A stretch of DNA of 40,638 nt from Prolixibacteraceae bacterium (GTDB lineage Bacteria > Bacteroidota > Bacteroidia > Bacteroidales > Prolixibacteraceae): assembly GCA_028282195.1 (NCBI GenBank), contig JANQII010000082.1, forward strand, positions 1-40,638, written 5' to 3'. Positions 1 to 8,971 of this stretch are shown here, piece by piece (position 1 is the stretch's first letter; each line of letters begins with the position of its first letter). The notes beneath the pieces are model-generated. The model searched no databases and was not told where the DNA came from. It saw only the letters and a list, made by a program, of their open reading frames with translations. The position numbers and the translations under genes were made by a program.

Positions 1-98
1 TACAGAGTACTTGTATAAAAATATGTGAATCAAGGGTTTATTCTAAATATTCAGGAAAATCCGGATTTAAAGGCAAGATTTTCAACTCTTGATTCGCA
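1..98 (+). mobile_element. End of a miniature inverted-repeat element (copy 1, cut by the window edge)
   Basis: These 98 bases match the reverse complement of 19887-19984 at 97 of 98 positions; the difference is at base 17. The right end carries the terminal repeat TCAACTCTTGATTCGCA (82-98). The full copy at 19887-20156 shows that about 170 bp of this copy lie outside the window. It contains no gene and sits just past the panD terminator. Confidence 0.8.
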
Positions 99-108
99 TT
101 GATCTCAC

Positions 109-140
109 AAAAAAACCTCAAGGCCCGAAAGCCCTGAGGT
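109..140 (-). terminator. Rho-independent terminator of panC-panD
   Basis: Read on the minus strand, a stem ACCTCAGGGC/GCCTTGAGGT (one mismatched pair) with a six-base loop is followed by a run of seven T. It lies about 25 bp past the panD stop, the expected place to end the panC-panD transcript. Confidence 0.85.
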
Positions 141-164
141 CAATATTTTTTTCTTTAAGAGATT

Positions 165-515
165 TTAAACTACCGTGTTTGTTTCAATATCGGGGAAAAT
201 TAATTTTGGTTTGAACGTTTTAGCCTCTTCAAAGTCCATCATGGCGTAAGAGATGATGATAACTACATCGCCAACTGCAACTTTCCTCGCAGCAGGGCCA
301 TTCAGGCAAATTGTCCCGGAACCTCTTTCCCCTTTTATGACATAAGTTTCAAGGCGTTCCCCGTTATTGATGTTAACTACCTGTACCTTTTCATTTTCAA
401 TCAGGTTTGCAGCATCCATCAAATCTTCATCAACCGTAATACTTCCAACATACTGTAGGTTGGCTTCGGTAACGGTAACCTTGTGTATTTTCGATTTGCA
501 AACTTCGATATACAT
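165..515 (-). CDS. panD: Aspartate 1-decarboxylase (pantothenate biosynthesis)
   Basis: This 116-residue protein makes beta-alanine from L-aspartate, the beta-alanine half of pantothenate, in the cytoplasm. It is a pyruvoyl enzyme made as a proenzyme that cleaves itself between Gly24 and Ser25; the site YVGSITVD is intact, so Ser25 would become the pyruvoyl group. Other family residues are present: Lys9, Arg54, Thr57, Tyr58 and the CLNGPAAR stretch. Length is slightly under the E. coli enzyme (126). It follows panC after 14 bases on the same strand, so the two are surely co-transcribed; the next step downstream is a terminator. Confidence 0.97.
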   Translation of the reverse strand: MYIEVCKSKIHKVTVTEANLQYVGSITVDEDLMDAANLIENEKVQVVNINNGERLETYVIKGERGSGTICLNGPAARKVAVGDVVIIISYAMMDFEEAKTFKPKLIFPDIETNTVV

Positions 516-529
516 GTCTCTATTTTGTT

Positions 530-1372
530 TTATTGAATTGCAATATTATCAATTAATCTAATCTTATCACAAAAAACAGCAATACAAGCGACTTTGTTTA
601 CTGGTTCGTCCCATGAAGAAATGGGCTTAAGTTGTTCTTCATCAACTATTTCAAAATATTCTGTTTCCAGAAAAACATTTTCGTCAATTTTTTGGCTTAC
701 CCAAACCTTAAGTTCTTCTACGCTTATTTCACTTGCTTTGTTCCGGGCTTCTACAAGCGTTTTGTATATATGAGGGGCATTTTTACGTTGTTCGTCGGTT
801 AGCCTTTGGTTTCGCGAACTCATGGCTAGTCCGTCATGCTCTCTCATTGTCGGACATGGAATTATTTCAACAGGTAATTTAAGTTGTTTAACCATCGCTT
901 TTATAACAGCTAATTGTTGAAAGTCTTTTAATCCAAAAAATGCCTTATCTGGCGTAACCATCTCAAAAAGCTTACTGACAACCTGTGCAACACCATTAAA
1001 ATGTCCTGGACGATATTTACCTTCCATGACTGTTTCAAGCTCCCCAAAATTAAATTGACGATTATCTTCTTTTGGGTACATGGTTGAAACTTCAGGGGCA
1101 AAAACTAATTTACACGAAGTTTCCTCCAGTTTTTTTAGATCCGAATCAAGTTTTCTGGGGTAATTTGCAAGGTCATTTTTGTCGTTAAATTGGGTAGGAT
1201 TTACAAAAATACTCGCTACAACAAAGTCCGTTTGCTTGCTGGCAATATTAACTAAAGAAAGATGTCCGGCATGCAAAGCTCCCATAGTTGGTACAAAACC
1301 TATTGAGTTCCCCAGTCCTTTTTCTTTCCGGATTAAGTTTTGTAATTCAGCTATTTCCTTTACTATAAGCAT
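530..1372 (-). CDS. panC: Pantothenate synthetase (pantoate-beta-alanine ligase)
   Basis: The 280-residue enzyme joins pantoate to beta-alanine using ATP. The nucleotidyl-transferase signature [10 protein letters not shown] is at residues 28-37 (the HxGH ATP site), followed by [23 protein letters not shown] and the C-terminal [15 protein letters not shown] loop that binds ATP phosphates. Length fits the family. The ATG at 1372 begins directly with [10 protein letters not shown], the usual PanC N-terminus. It leads panD by 14 bases. Divergent transcription from the gene at 1526 puts both promoters in a shared gap of about 150 bp. Confidence 0.97.
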   Translation of the reverse strand: MLIVKEIAELQNLIRKEKGLGNSIGFVPTMGALHAGHLSLVNIASKQTDFVVASIFVNPTQFNDKNDLANYPRKLDSDLKKLEETSCKLVFAPEVSTMYPKEDNRQFNFGELETVMEGKYRPGHFNGVAQVVSKLFEMVTPDKAFFGLKDFQQLAVIKAMVKQLKLPVEIIPCPTMREHDGLAMSSRNQRLTDEQRKNAPHIYKTLVEARNKASEISVEELKVWVSQKIDENVFLETEYFEIVDEEQLKPISSWDEPVNKVACIAVFCDKIRLIDNIAIQ

Positions 1373-1468
1373 ATAAGAAAAAATTCCGGCTGCAAAGTAA
1401 ATAAATAATTCAACACAAAACCATGTGCATCTCTTAAGTTTTTTTAAGAATCCCGAAAAGCCTGCAAA

Positions 1469-1499
1469 TTGAATATTACTGATATTTTTACTAATTTTG
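1469..1499 (+). promoter_or_regulatory. Bacteroidota-type promoter of the GT5-like gene
   Basis: TTG (1469-1471), a 20-base spacer and TAATTTTG (1492-1499) match the primary sigma pattern TTTG / TAnnTTTG of this phylum. The in-frame TTG at 1469 could pass for a start codon, but as the -33 element it cannot be in the mRNA, so translation must start at the ATG at 1526. Confidence 0.7.
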
Positions 1500-1525
1500 C
1501 CGAATCAAAATCACTATATTTTTCA

Positions 1526-2329
1526 ATGGAAAAGAAAAGAGTCTTATTTATCTCTCAAGAAATTACACCCTATCTACCAGAAACAGAGATGTCGATTAAG
1601 TCGAGATTTTTGCCTCAGGGAGTTCAAGAGCGGGGACGGGAAATCAGAACTTTTATGCCCCGGTATGGAAGTGTTAATGAGCGTAGGAATCAACTTCATG
1701 AAGTAATCCGGCTTTCGGGAATGAACCTGGTAATTAATGATGCTGATCACCCTTTGATTATAAAGGTTGCTTCTATTCAGGCTGCAAGAATGCAGGTGTA
1801 CTTTATTGATAACGAAGATTATTTTCACCGTAAAGAATTGTTGAAGGATAAGAAAGAAGTGGAATTTGATGACAATGATGAACGTGCAGTATTTTTTGCA
1901 CGTGGTGTTTTGGAGACCGTTATTAAACTCCGTTGGGCTCCGGATTTGATTCATTGCCATGGATGGTTGACCTCTTTAGTCCCTCTTTATATTAAAAAAG
2001 CCTATAACGACGATCCTTTATTTGCGAATTCCAAAGTTGTGTACTCTTTGTACAATGAAGAATTTAAAAAACCATTAAGTCAAAACACCGTTCAGAATGT
2101 TTTATTGGATGGAATTAGTGAAGAAGATGTCAAAACCTTAAATGAGCCGAGTTACGAAAACATGAGTAAGTTGGGTATTGAGTATGCAGATGCAGTTGTT
2201 CAGGGTAGTGAACAGATTAACCCGAAGCTGACCGACCATATTCAAAACTCAGAAAAGTTATTTTTGAATTACCAACCTGAAGAAACTTACATTGATGCTT
2301 ACAATGATTTTTATGATCAGGTAATGTAA
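1526..2329 (+). CDS. Single-domain glycogen/starch synthase-like protein (GT5 N-terminal half only)
   Basis: A 267-residue protein that looks like the N-terminal Rossmann domain of glycogen synthases (SQEITPYLPE, FMPRYGSVNERR, FFARGVLE, LRWAPDLIHCHGWLTSL). True GlgA is about 480 residues with a second, nucleotide-sugar-binding domain; here the protein stops after the first. The KTGGL motif that binds ADP-glucose is also missing: the equivalent stretch reads PETEMSIKSR. Bacteroidota carry this short form as a conserved gene, often annotated glycogen/starch synthase, but I infer it is not a standalone synthase. The promoter at 1469-1499 supports the ATG at 1526. The DUF4270 gene follows after about 28 bases, so probably one operon. 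Confidence 0.8.
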   Translation: MEKKRVLFISQEITPYLPETEMSIKSRFLPQGVQERGREIRTFMPRYGSVNERRNQLHEVIRLSGMNLVINDADHPLIIKVASIQAARMQVYFIDNEDYFHRKELLKDKKEVEFDDNDERAVFFARGVLETVIKLRWAPDLIHCHGWLTSLVPLYIKKAYNDDPLFANSKVVYSLYNEEFKKPLSQNTVQNVLLDGISEEDVKTLNEPSYENMSKLGIEYADAVVQGSEQINPKLTDHIQNSEKLFLNYQPEETYIDAYNDFYDQVM

Positions 2330-2357
2330 CAGAGGTTTTTTCAAAAAAGATTATTTG

Positions 2358-3695
2358 GTGAAAAGAAAACTAGAAGATCGATGCAAATTCGCAGCTGTTT
2401 TTGCAATCATGGCTTTAATTGTATGGAGTTGTAAAGATGACCCAAATGTAACCGGCATTGGAATATTACCGGGTTCAGATTTAGCTACAGTTCATAAGGT
2501 TGTTGAGATTGAAACCAACAAGGCTTTCACTCACAACGATACCATTTTACGCACAGATGGTCTTTCATTGAACATCCTGGGGACATACAACGATCCCGTA
2601 TTTGGTAAAACCCATGCAGATTTTGCCTGCCAGTTTCGCATAGGGAATTTCCCGGACTTTGGAGAAAATGCTCAAATTGATTCACTTAGCTTAATCTTTT
2701 TATATAAAGAAGCTTATGGTGATACAGTTACTCCTCAATCCATCAAAATTTATGAACTGGAAAGCCCGATTAACAGTGATATCAAATTGTCTGACGGGAC
2801 TTCCAAGCCTGTAAAATACTACCAGGATGTTGATTTGAAGTCATTTGCTTCATCAATATCAATTGGTGAACTTGAATTTGTTCCAAAAATACGGTTGGAT
2901 TCAACTGAAACTGATACAATTATTCAGGAGCTGGTAATAAACCTTGATAATTCACTGGCAGAGAAGTTAATTAATGCCGAAGCTGAAAACATGGAAAGTG
3001 CTGATGCTTTTCTTGATTTTTTTAAAGGTTTGTATGTTGAGACTCAGGATATATCTGATGGAGGGGGATTAGTGTACATTAATACGTTAGCTTCGGGTTC
3101 TGCTTTAAGACTTTATTATAGTAATCAGGAAGAAGATTCCCTGTCTTACACTTACAGTATTAATAGTAACTCATCCCGTGTTAGTCGTTTTTCACATGAT
3201 TACAGCATGACTGATTTTGCTGCAAACCTGAATAGTGAAACAGCTCAGGATAGTTTAATATACTTGCAAACCATGGGAGGTATTCGAACAAAACTGGAAC
3301 TTCCTTTTTTAGATGCATGGATCGATTCTGTGAAAACTGGAATTAATAAGGCTGAATTGATTTTTGAGGTTGATACGGTTGAGAGTGGTCATCCGGATAT
3401 TTCTTTGCCGAATCAAATTGTACTTACAGCTATTAATGAGGATGGATTGCAATATTTACCTGCTGATTTCAGTGTTTCAGCTGATTTGTTTGGCGGGAGG
3501 TTTAATGATGATGACAATACATATCGATTCAATATTACCCGTCACTTGCAGGAGATCGTTAATGGGGAGATAAAGAATTTTGGATTTTATCTCTCAACAT
3601 TTCTTCGCGAAGTTGATGCAAGGCGGGTCGTTTTAAAAGGTGCAACCAGTCAAACCGGAATTCGTTTGGAGGTTACCTATACGAAGTATAACTAG
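2358..3695 (+). CDS. DUF4270 family lipoprotein
   Basis: A 445-residue exported lipoprotein of a family known only from Bacteroidota. The N-terminus is basic (VKRKLEDRCK), then hydrophobic, then ends in a lipobox IVWSC with the lipidated Cys near residue 25; an acidic stretch KDDPNVTGIGILPGSDL follows, as in DUF4270. The start is GTG at 2358 (TTG at 2355 is the alternative); no ATG precedes the signal sequence. Function is unknown; it follows the GT5-like gene, a pairing I recall from other Bacteroidota. The TAG stop (3693-3695) lies in the CTAG at the left edge of a miniature element. Confidence 0.8.
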   Translation: MKRKLEDRCKFAAVFAIMALIVWSCKDDPNVTGIGILPGSDLATVHKVVEIETNKAFTHNDTILRTDGLSLNILGTYNDPVFGKTHADFACQFRIGNFPDFGENAQIDSLSLIFLYKEAYGDTVTPQSIKIYELESPINSDIKLSDGTSKPVKYYQDVDLKSFASSISIGELEFVPKIRLDSTETDTIIQELVINLDNSLAEKLINAEAENMESADAFLDFFKGLYVETQDISDGGGLVYINTLASGSALRLYYSNQEEDSLSYTYSINSNSSRVSRFSHDYSMTDFAANLNSETAQDSLIYLQTMGGIRTKLELPFLDAWIDSVKTGINKAELIFEVDTVESGHPDISLPNQIVLTAINEDGLQYLPADFSVSADLFGGRFNDDDNTYRFNITRHLQEIVNGEIKNFGFYLSTFLREVDARRVVLKGATSQTGIRLEVTYTKYN

Positions 3696-3863
3696 TGTCA
3701 AGTCAAGTATGAGATGTCGGTTAAGTCGAAGATATTTTTGTTTCCGGCAATGCATAAAAATCTGCGCATAGTCCGGCAGTTGCCGGATAAACGATTTTTT
3801 AAAGCAGCTGGGAGCAAAAAGATCAAGACTTGGGGTGATAGGGCATGCTTGACTTGACACTAG
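3692..3863. mobile_element. Miniature inverted-repeat element between the DUF4270 gene and glmS
   Basis: Terminal inverted repeats: CTAGTGTCAAGTCAAGTATG (3692-3711) and the reverse complement of 3844-3863, which differ at one base of 20. The outer CTAG is itself a palindrome, so it may be a 4-bp target duplication flanking a 164-bp element. The interior has a shorter inverted repeat (TCCGGCAA / TTGCCGGA, about 3751-3783) and no convincing gene. No related transposase is in the window. Confidence 0.8.
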
Positions 3864-3895
3864 CTTCCACGCGGTTTCACAAAATATAGTTTTTT

Positions 3896-5734
3896 ATGTG
3901 TGGAATAGTAGGTTATATTGGAGAAAAGAACGTCTACTCAATCCTTGTTAAAGGGTTGCAGCGATTGGAATACCGGGGCTATGATTCTGCAGGTATCTGT
4001 ATAGCCAATTCAGGGCTAAAAGTTTACAAGAAAAAAGGGAAAGTAAGTGAATTGGAGTCTTTTGTAGCTTCAAAAGATATTCATGGATCCATAGGAATTG
4101 GACATACCCGCTGGGCCACTCACGGGGAACCCAATGATTTAAATGCTCATCCACATACTTCAATGAATGGGCATTTTGTTTTAGTACATAACGGGATCAT
4201 TGAAAATTATGCCGAATTGAAGAAAGATTTGAGTGAGAAAGGCATGGTTTTTCATACAGATACGGATACTGAGGTTCTCGCTAATTTGATTGAATATTAT
4301 TACCAGCAAGAGGAAGTTGACTCAGCAGAGATGGCTGTTCGTGTTGCGTTAACCAAAGTAGTTGGTGCTTATGGTATTGTTGTTTTGTGCAACGATGAGC
4401 CGGAGAAAATGATCGCGGCCAGAATGGGCAGTCCGCTGGTAATTGGTATTGGGCAGGGAGAATATTTTTTAGCTTCGGATGCGAGCCCAATTGTTGAGTA
4501 TACGGATAGTGTTATCTACATGAACGATGGTGATGTGGCCATTCTTGAAAAGAATAGCATGCTGCTAAAAACCGTCGAAAACAGCGCAGCTAATTTCAAA
4601 GTAACCAAGCTTGATTTAAGCATTGGTGACTTGGATAAAGGCGACTTTGAGCACTACATGTTAAAGGAAATTTTTGAGCAACCTAAAACAATTTCTGATA
4701 CTTACCGGGGAAGAATTAATCCTGAAAAGAATGATATTGTTCTTGGCGGATTAATTGATGTATGGGATCAAATTACTGCTGCAAACAGAATCATTATAAT
4801 TGGCTGTGGAACTTCATGGCATGCTGCGTTGGTTGCTGAATATTTGATTGAAGAATATGCCCGTGTTCCTGTTGAAGTTGAGTATGCATCAGAATTCAGG
4901 TACCGAAAACCAATTATCGGGAAAGGTGATGTAGTGGTGGCAATCAGCCAGAGTGGAGAGACAGCAGATACGCTTGCAGCACTTAAAATGGCAAAAGAAA
5001 AAGGTGCACTGATATTGGGAATTTGCAATGTGGTTGGCTCAAGTATTGCCAGGGAGACCGATGCCGGGGTTTATACACACGCGGGTACAGAGATTGGGGT
5101 TGCCTCAACAAAAGCATTTACTGCCCAGGTTACAGTATTAACTCTTTTTGCATTTAAGCTGGCTCATAAAAAAGAAAAGATTGATCAGCAAACCTATGAG
5201 CTTTTCATTGAAGAAATGCTGGCAATCCCGGATAAAGTACAATCTATTTTATTAGGTCATCCTAAGATTAAAGAAGTTGCTGAAAAGTATTCAGAAGCAA
5301 TAAATGCTCTTTATTTGGGAAGGGGATACTTGTTCCCGGTTGCTTTGGAAGGAGCACTTAAACTAAAAGAAATTTCATACATACATGCTGAAGGTTATGC
5401 CGCAGGGGAGATGAAACACGGACCAATTGCCCTGGTTGATGATAACCTGCCTGTAGTTGTTGTTTCTGCCCAGGATAGTTACTATGAAAAAGTGGTAAGC
5501 AACATTCAGGAAGTTAAGGCCAGAAAAGGAAACATTATTGCAGTAGTTACAGAAGAAGACAATGGGCTGCGTGAAATGGCAAACGACCTGTTTGAGATTC
5601 CTTGCTCACATCCGGCTGTTGCTTCATTATTAACAGTTGTTCCTTTGCAGTTATTTGCATATTACATTGCGCTAATGCGCGGTTGTGATGTTGATCAACC
5701 ACGTAACCTTGCAAAATCTGTTACAGTTGAATAA
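3896..5734 (+). CDS. glmS: Glutamine-fructose-6-phosphate aminotransferase (isomerising)
   Basis: The 612-residue enzyme forms glucosamine-6-phosphate from fructose-6-phosphate and glutamine, the first step toward UDP-GlcNAc for peptidoglycan and LPS. It starts MCGIVGYIG, whose Cys2 becomes the N-terminal nucleophile of the class II glutaminase domain (about 1-240; HTRWATHG and NGIIENY present). Two SIS sugar-isomerase domains follow (CGTSWHA, SQSGETADT, EGALKLKEISY), and the C-terminal signature PRNLAKSVTVE is intact. Only 32 bp separate it from the miniature element, so its promoter must lie within or beyond that insertion, or it is read through from the genes upstream. Confidence 0.97.
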   Translation: MCGIVGYIGEKNVYSILVKGLQRLEYRGYDSAGICIANSGLKVYKKKGKVSELESFVASKDIHGSIGIGHTRWATHGEPNDLNAHPHTSMNGHFVLVHNGIIENYAELKKDLSEKGMVFHTDTDTEVLANLIEYYYQQEEVDSAEMAVRVALTKVVGAYGIVVLCNDEPEKMIAARMGSPLVIGIGQGEYFLASDASPIVEYTDSVIYMNDGDVAILEKNSMLLKTVENSAANFKVTKLDLSIGDLDKGDFEHYMLKEIFEQPKTISDTYRGRINPEKNDIVLGGLIDVWDQITAANRIIIIGCGTSWHAALVAEYLIEEYARVPVEVEYASEFRYRKPIIGKGDVVVAISQSGETADTLAALKMAKEKGALILGICNVVGSSIARETDAGVYTHAGTEIGVASTKAFTAQVTVLTLFAFKLAHKKEKIDQQTYELFIEEMLAIPDKVQSILLGHPKIKEVAEKYSEAINALYLGRGYLFPVALEGALKLKEISYIHAEGYAAGEMKHGPIALVDDNLPVVVVSAQDSYYEKVVSNIQEVKARKGNIIAVVTEEDNGLREMANDLFEIPCSHPAVASLLTVVPLQLFAYYIALMRGCDVDQPRNLAKSVTVE

Positions 5735-5763
5735 GGACACATTTTGGATAAATTAACAAGATA

Positions 5764-5790
5764 AATTCCCCGATAACAAGGGGAATTTGT
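5764..5790 (+). terminator. Probable terminator after glmS
   Basis: AATTCCCC and GGGGAATT form a stem of about 8 bp around a seven-base loop, 30 bp past the glmS stop. The T-rich tail is weak, so termination may be partial. Confidence 0.5.
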
Positions 5791-5803
5791 ATGTTTGTAC
5801 GTC

Positions 5804-7660
5804 ATGAAAAAACTGATTCCTATTATAGCTCTGTCATGGTTAGCTTATGTGATTTTTACTACATCGTGCGCTAATCCGGGGATGCCGGTTGGAGGAGATA
5901 AAGACACCATTCCTCCAGTAGTAGTTGAGACGAAGCCAGAGTTCAATGCCCGTTCATTCGGTGAAAATACAGTAAGCCTAACATTTGACGAATTCATAAT
6001 TCCAGATGGTATTTCAGAAGTATTATTGGTTTCCCCTCCTTTGAAAAAGAGACCGATGATCAAAACCAAATCGAAAACCTTGCAGGTTGATTTAGGGGAT
6101 GATCTTAAAGGGAATACTACTTATTCCCTTGATTTTAAAGATGCTATCGTAGATAACAATGAGAAGAACCCTTTGGAAGATTTTCGTTTTTCATTTAGTA
6201 CAGGAGAAGACTTTGACAGTTTAATGATTGGTGGATATGTGAAGCAGGCAGATAATCTGGAGCCGATTGAGGATGCTTTAGTGATGCTTCATAAATTGAC
6301 GGATTTAACCGCTTTTACCGATAGCTTGCCGGATTACATTGCAAAAACTGATGAAGAAGGGTTCTTTATCATCAGCAATATTGCAGAAGGTAATTATCGC
6401 TTATATGCGTTAATGGATGCTGATAATAGCATGAGTTTTAATCAGCCAACAGAACAAATTGCATTTTACGATACGTTGGTAGTGCCTCACGATTGGAATG
6501 TGATTGACATTTTACCAGACACTTTAGGAATTGTTGAGAAAAAAAAGCAGGAATTGCCCACCCCTCATTTTTTAATGATGTATGAAGAGGATTATTACGA
6601 TCAGTATTTGGATAGTTACAAGCGTGAAAGAGCAAATCTATGTACATTCTATTTTTCTGAAACATTGACAGATTCTTTTAAGCTTGAATTAATTCACCCC
6701 CAAGTCGGGAAAGACTGGTCATATTTACAATATAATCCAACACGCGATTCATTACAGTTGTGGATTGTCGATACTCTTTTAAGCAATATGGATACGCTGA
6801 ATATGAGATTGGACTATATCGTGAAAGATACACTTGATCAATTTGTATATCGAACTGATACTCTTGAAATGTATTTCAAGAAAAAAGAAACAAAAACCAA
6901 AAAGAAAAAGAAGGGTAGTAAAAAAGTCCGGACAAAATTTATTAACCTGAATACCAATTTAACAAGTACAGGTTTTGATGTTTACAGAAGCCTGAAAATT
7001 GATGTTCCTGAGCCATTAATGCAATTGGATGAGAGTGGTATTCATTTGTATCAAAAGGTGGATACGCTTGAAGAAGGACTGAACTTTCAAATACTGCAGG
7101 ATTCTACTTCAATTTTGAAATATTACGTAGAATACCCCTGGGAATATGAAACAGAATATCGATTTGTAATTGATTCAGCTTCGCTAAAAAATTACTACGG
7201 AGAACCGAACAATACGGTGGAAAAAACATTTAAAACCCAAAAGGAAGGTTATTATGCCAAAATAATCCTGACACTATCCAATGTAAGTGGGCATAGTATC
7301 GTTCAACTACTTAAGAATAATGAGGATGAAAACGTTCTTCAGGAGTTAAAGATTGAGGAAGATGGACAAATTGAATTTCCATTGTTAAAGCCTGAAAAAT
7401 ATAAGATCAGGTTGATCGTTGATAGTAACAATAATGGAAAGTGGGATATTGGTGATATTAAAAATGATATTCAACCTGAAAAAGTAGTTTACTTTCAGAA
7501 AATTCTGAAGTTACGCTCTAATTTCGAAGTCCGTGAAAGTTGGGACTTGCCACAAGACCTTCAATTTGAAAAGGATTTAGTGGATGAAGACAAAGAAAAA
7601 AATGATTCACGAAAATCATCTAAATCGAGCTCAAGATCAAGCAGAAGGCGTGGTTTATAA
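5804..7660 (+). CDS. Ig-like (Big_5) domain lipoprotein
   Basis: A 618-residue lipoprotein. The signal peptide runs MKKLIPIIALSWLAYVIFTTSC with the lipidated Cys at 22. Directly after comes a Big_5 (SbsA-type Ig-like) domain, about residues 25-135: GGDKDTIPP, VSLTFDEFI, LVSPPLK, YSLDFKDAIVDNNE, FSFSTG. The middle and C-terminal parts look like beta-rich repeats with a lysine-rich stretch near residues 365-380, and the tail is rich in Ser and Arg. Such proteins are common in Bacteroidota; function unknown. ATG at 5804 is preferred over an in-frame TTG nine bases earlier because it gives a normal signal peptide. Its end overlaps the next gene. Confidence 0.8.
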   Translation: MKKLIPIIALSWLAYVIFTTSCANPGMPVGGDKDTIPPVVVETKPEFNARSFGENTVSLTFDEFIIPDGISEVLLVSPPLKKRPMIKTKSKTLQVDLGDDLKGNTTYSLDFKDAIVDNNEKNPLEDFRFSFSTGEDFDSLMIGGYVKQADNLEPIEDALVMLHKLTDLTAFTDSLPDYIAKTDEEGFFIISNIAEGNYRLYALMDADNSMSFNQPTEQIAFYDTLVVPHDWNVIDILPDTLGIVEKKKQELPTPHFLMMYEEDYYDQYLDSYKRERANLCTFYFSETLTDSFKLELIHPQVGKDWSYLQYNPTRDSLQLWIVDTLLSNMDTLNMRLDYIVKDTLDQFVYRTDTLEMYFKKKETKTKKKKKGSKKVRTKFINLNTNLTSTGFDVYRSLKIDVPEPLMQLDESGIHLYQKVDTLEEGLNFQILQDSTSILKYYVEYPWEYETEYRFVIDSASLKNYYGEPNNTVEKTFKTQKEGYYAKIILTLSNVSGHSIVQLLKNNEDENVLQELKIEEDGQIEFPLLKPEKYKIRLIVDSNNNGKWDIGDIKNDIQPEKVVYFQKILKLRSNFEVRESWDLPQDLQFEKDLVDEDKEKNDSRKSSKSSSRSSRRRGL

Positions 7661-8462
7661 AAGAACCTGCTTGGTTATTTGTTTCCTGATTTTATCTACA
7701 GGTGCAAAGCTTTTTTCGCAGGACGTTCAACTTGCATTTCTTCCCGGGGAACAAGTCACTTATGGTGCATATTTTAATTGGCATTTTATCTGGGTAAATG
7801 CCGGAGAGGTTGTTTTTAGAGCTGATACAGTTCATGCTAAAGGCGAAAAAAACTGGCACCTAAAAGCCAAAGGAAAAACCTTTAAAGCTTATGATTGGCT
7901 TTATACCGTTCGGGATACTTTTGAATCCCACCTGTCCTTCCCTGGTTTCTACCCTATTGATTTCAGACGGGTAATTAACCATTCCAAAAAGCATTCGAGC
8001 CACCATTATCAGTTTGACGAAGGAAATGGTTTGATTTATTCGGCAATAAAACCTCGTGAAGAACCATTTTTCAATGACACGCTTAACTATGAAAAAGGGA
8101 CTTTCGATTTATTAAGTACGGCCTACTTTTTTAGGTCCTTTCAGTTTTCAGAAATGAAAAAGGGGCAGCATGTAAAGTTTAAAATATTGGTTGATAATGA
8201 GCTGGAAGAACTGTTTTTTACTTATCTTGGTAAAGAACAAGTAAAAACAAGGGAGAAAGAACGCTTTTTGTGCCATAAAATTTCCGTGTCACTTTTAGAA
8301 GGTGATTTTTTTCCCAAAGGAGAACATATGAAAATATGGTTTACCGACGATCTAAATATTATGCCTGTAATTGTTGATGCAGAAATAACAGTGGGGTCGG
8401 TAAAAGCAATCGTAACCGGATACGAACATTTAAAATACCCGTTAACATCCAAAATCAAATAA
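7650..8462 (+). CDS. DUF3108 domain exported protein
   Basis: About 270 residues, of the DUF3108 family (predicted periplasmic beta-rich proteins of unknown function). Family-like stretches: LPGEQVTYGAYFNWHFIWVNAGEVVF near the N-terminus and IWFTDDLNIMPVIVDAEITVGSVKA near the C-terminus. Three starts are possible: ATG 7584, ATG 7602 and GTG 7650. I favour GTG 7650, because VVYKRTCLVICFLIL is then an ordinary signal peptide and the overlap with the preceding gene falls to 11 bases. ATG starts would leave a long hydrophilic leader before the hydrophobic core. Co-transcribed with its neighbours. Confidence 0.75.
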   Translation: MVYKRTCLVICFLILSTGAKLFSQDVQLAFLPGEQVTYGAYFNWHFIWVNAGEVVFRADTVHAKGEKNWHLKAKGKTFKAYDWLYTVRDTFESHLSFPGFYPIDFRRVINHSKKHSSHHYQFDEGNGLIYSAIKPREEPFFNDTLNYEKGTFDLLSTAYFFRSFQFSEMKKGQHVKFKILVDNELEELFFTYLGKEQVKTREKERFLCHKISVSLLEGDFFPKGEHMKIWFTDDLNIMPVIVDAEITVGSVKAIVTGYEHLKYPLTSKIK

Positions 8463-8463
8463 T

Positions 8464-8760
8464 ATGGCAAACATTAGAGGAATTAAAAAGGACATCGACT
8501 TTTTGACATCACAGGTCGTTGTTGATTGCTTTCAGTACATCAAACATTTTGAAAAGGCTGATGAGAAAGCAGCATACAAAATTGTGGAAAGTGTTATGGG
8601 TTTGCGTAGTGAGTTAAGAAAAAGAGCTAATCACCCCGATGGGAAAGATAAGCCGGTACTGGTTAAGAAGCATTTCAGTGCAATTGGTAAAGATCTGCTT
8701 TCGGGTTGTGACAAGGCCTACGAAAAGCTGGGCAAACTTATTGAAAAAGGCGAAAAATAA
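8464..8760 (+). CDS. Small conserved hypothetical protein
   Basis: A 98-residue, highly charged, mostly helical soluble protein with no signal peptide and no domain I can name. It begins MANIRGIKKDID, one base after the DUF3108 gene ends, and is followed by a terminator-like hairpin, so it is the last gene of the operon. Its regular helical pattern (KADEKAAYKIVESVMGL) and tight spacing support a real gene. No function can be given. Confidence 0.7.
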   Translation: MANIRGIKKDIDFLTSQVVVDCFQYIKHFEKADEKAAYKIVESVMGLRSELRKRANHPDGKDKPVLVKKHFSAIGKDLLSGCDKAYEKLGKLIEKGEK

Positions 8761-8778
8761 TTTCAGCATAAAATTATT

Positions 8779-8815
8779 GGGTAGGGCTTCACTGGCTCTA
8801 TCCTTCTTTTTCTTT
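8779..8815 (+). terminator. Probable terminator after the small conserved gene
   Basis: GGGTAGGGCT (8779-8788) pairs with GGCTCTATCC (8794-8803), with three G-T pairs, followed by a T-rich run. It lies about 20 bp past the stop. Confidence 0.55.
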
Positions 8816-8925
8816 TATGAGAAGAAAAACCAATACTCCACCCTTTCTATGAAAATCCATTCTCAAAATTGCTTTCATTAGCTGTCAGGAAACCGGGTAA
8901 AAACCAGTTTCGTTAAAAAAACAAT

Positions 8926-8959
8926 TTGTAAATTGTTATAAATCTGGTTGTAAATCGTT
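8926..8959 (+). promoter_or_regulatory. Direct repeat in the ECF sigma promoter region
   Basis: TTGTAAATTGTT (8926-8937) and TTGTAAATCGTT (8948-8959) are 11/12 identical and 22 bp apart, ending 12 bp before the sigma gene ATG. No standard TAnnTTTG box is visible. The repeat may be an operator or an ECF-type promoter; that is a guess from position. The rest of the 210-bp gap shows nothing else definite. Confidence 0.35.
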
Positions 8960-8971
8960 TTACCTATTAGA

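Noticed and set aside
1469..1525. TTG start extending the GT5-like protein by 19 residues
   Set aside because: The TTG and the downstream TAATTTTG form a promoter; the extension has no family likeness.
1587..3735. Shared stretch GAGATGTCG(A/G)TTAAGTCGA in the GT5-like gene and in the element at 3692
   Set aside because: Only 18 of 19 bases match in AT-rich sequence; about what chance allows in a 40-kb window, and the flanks do not extend it.
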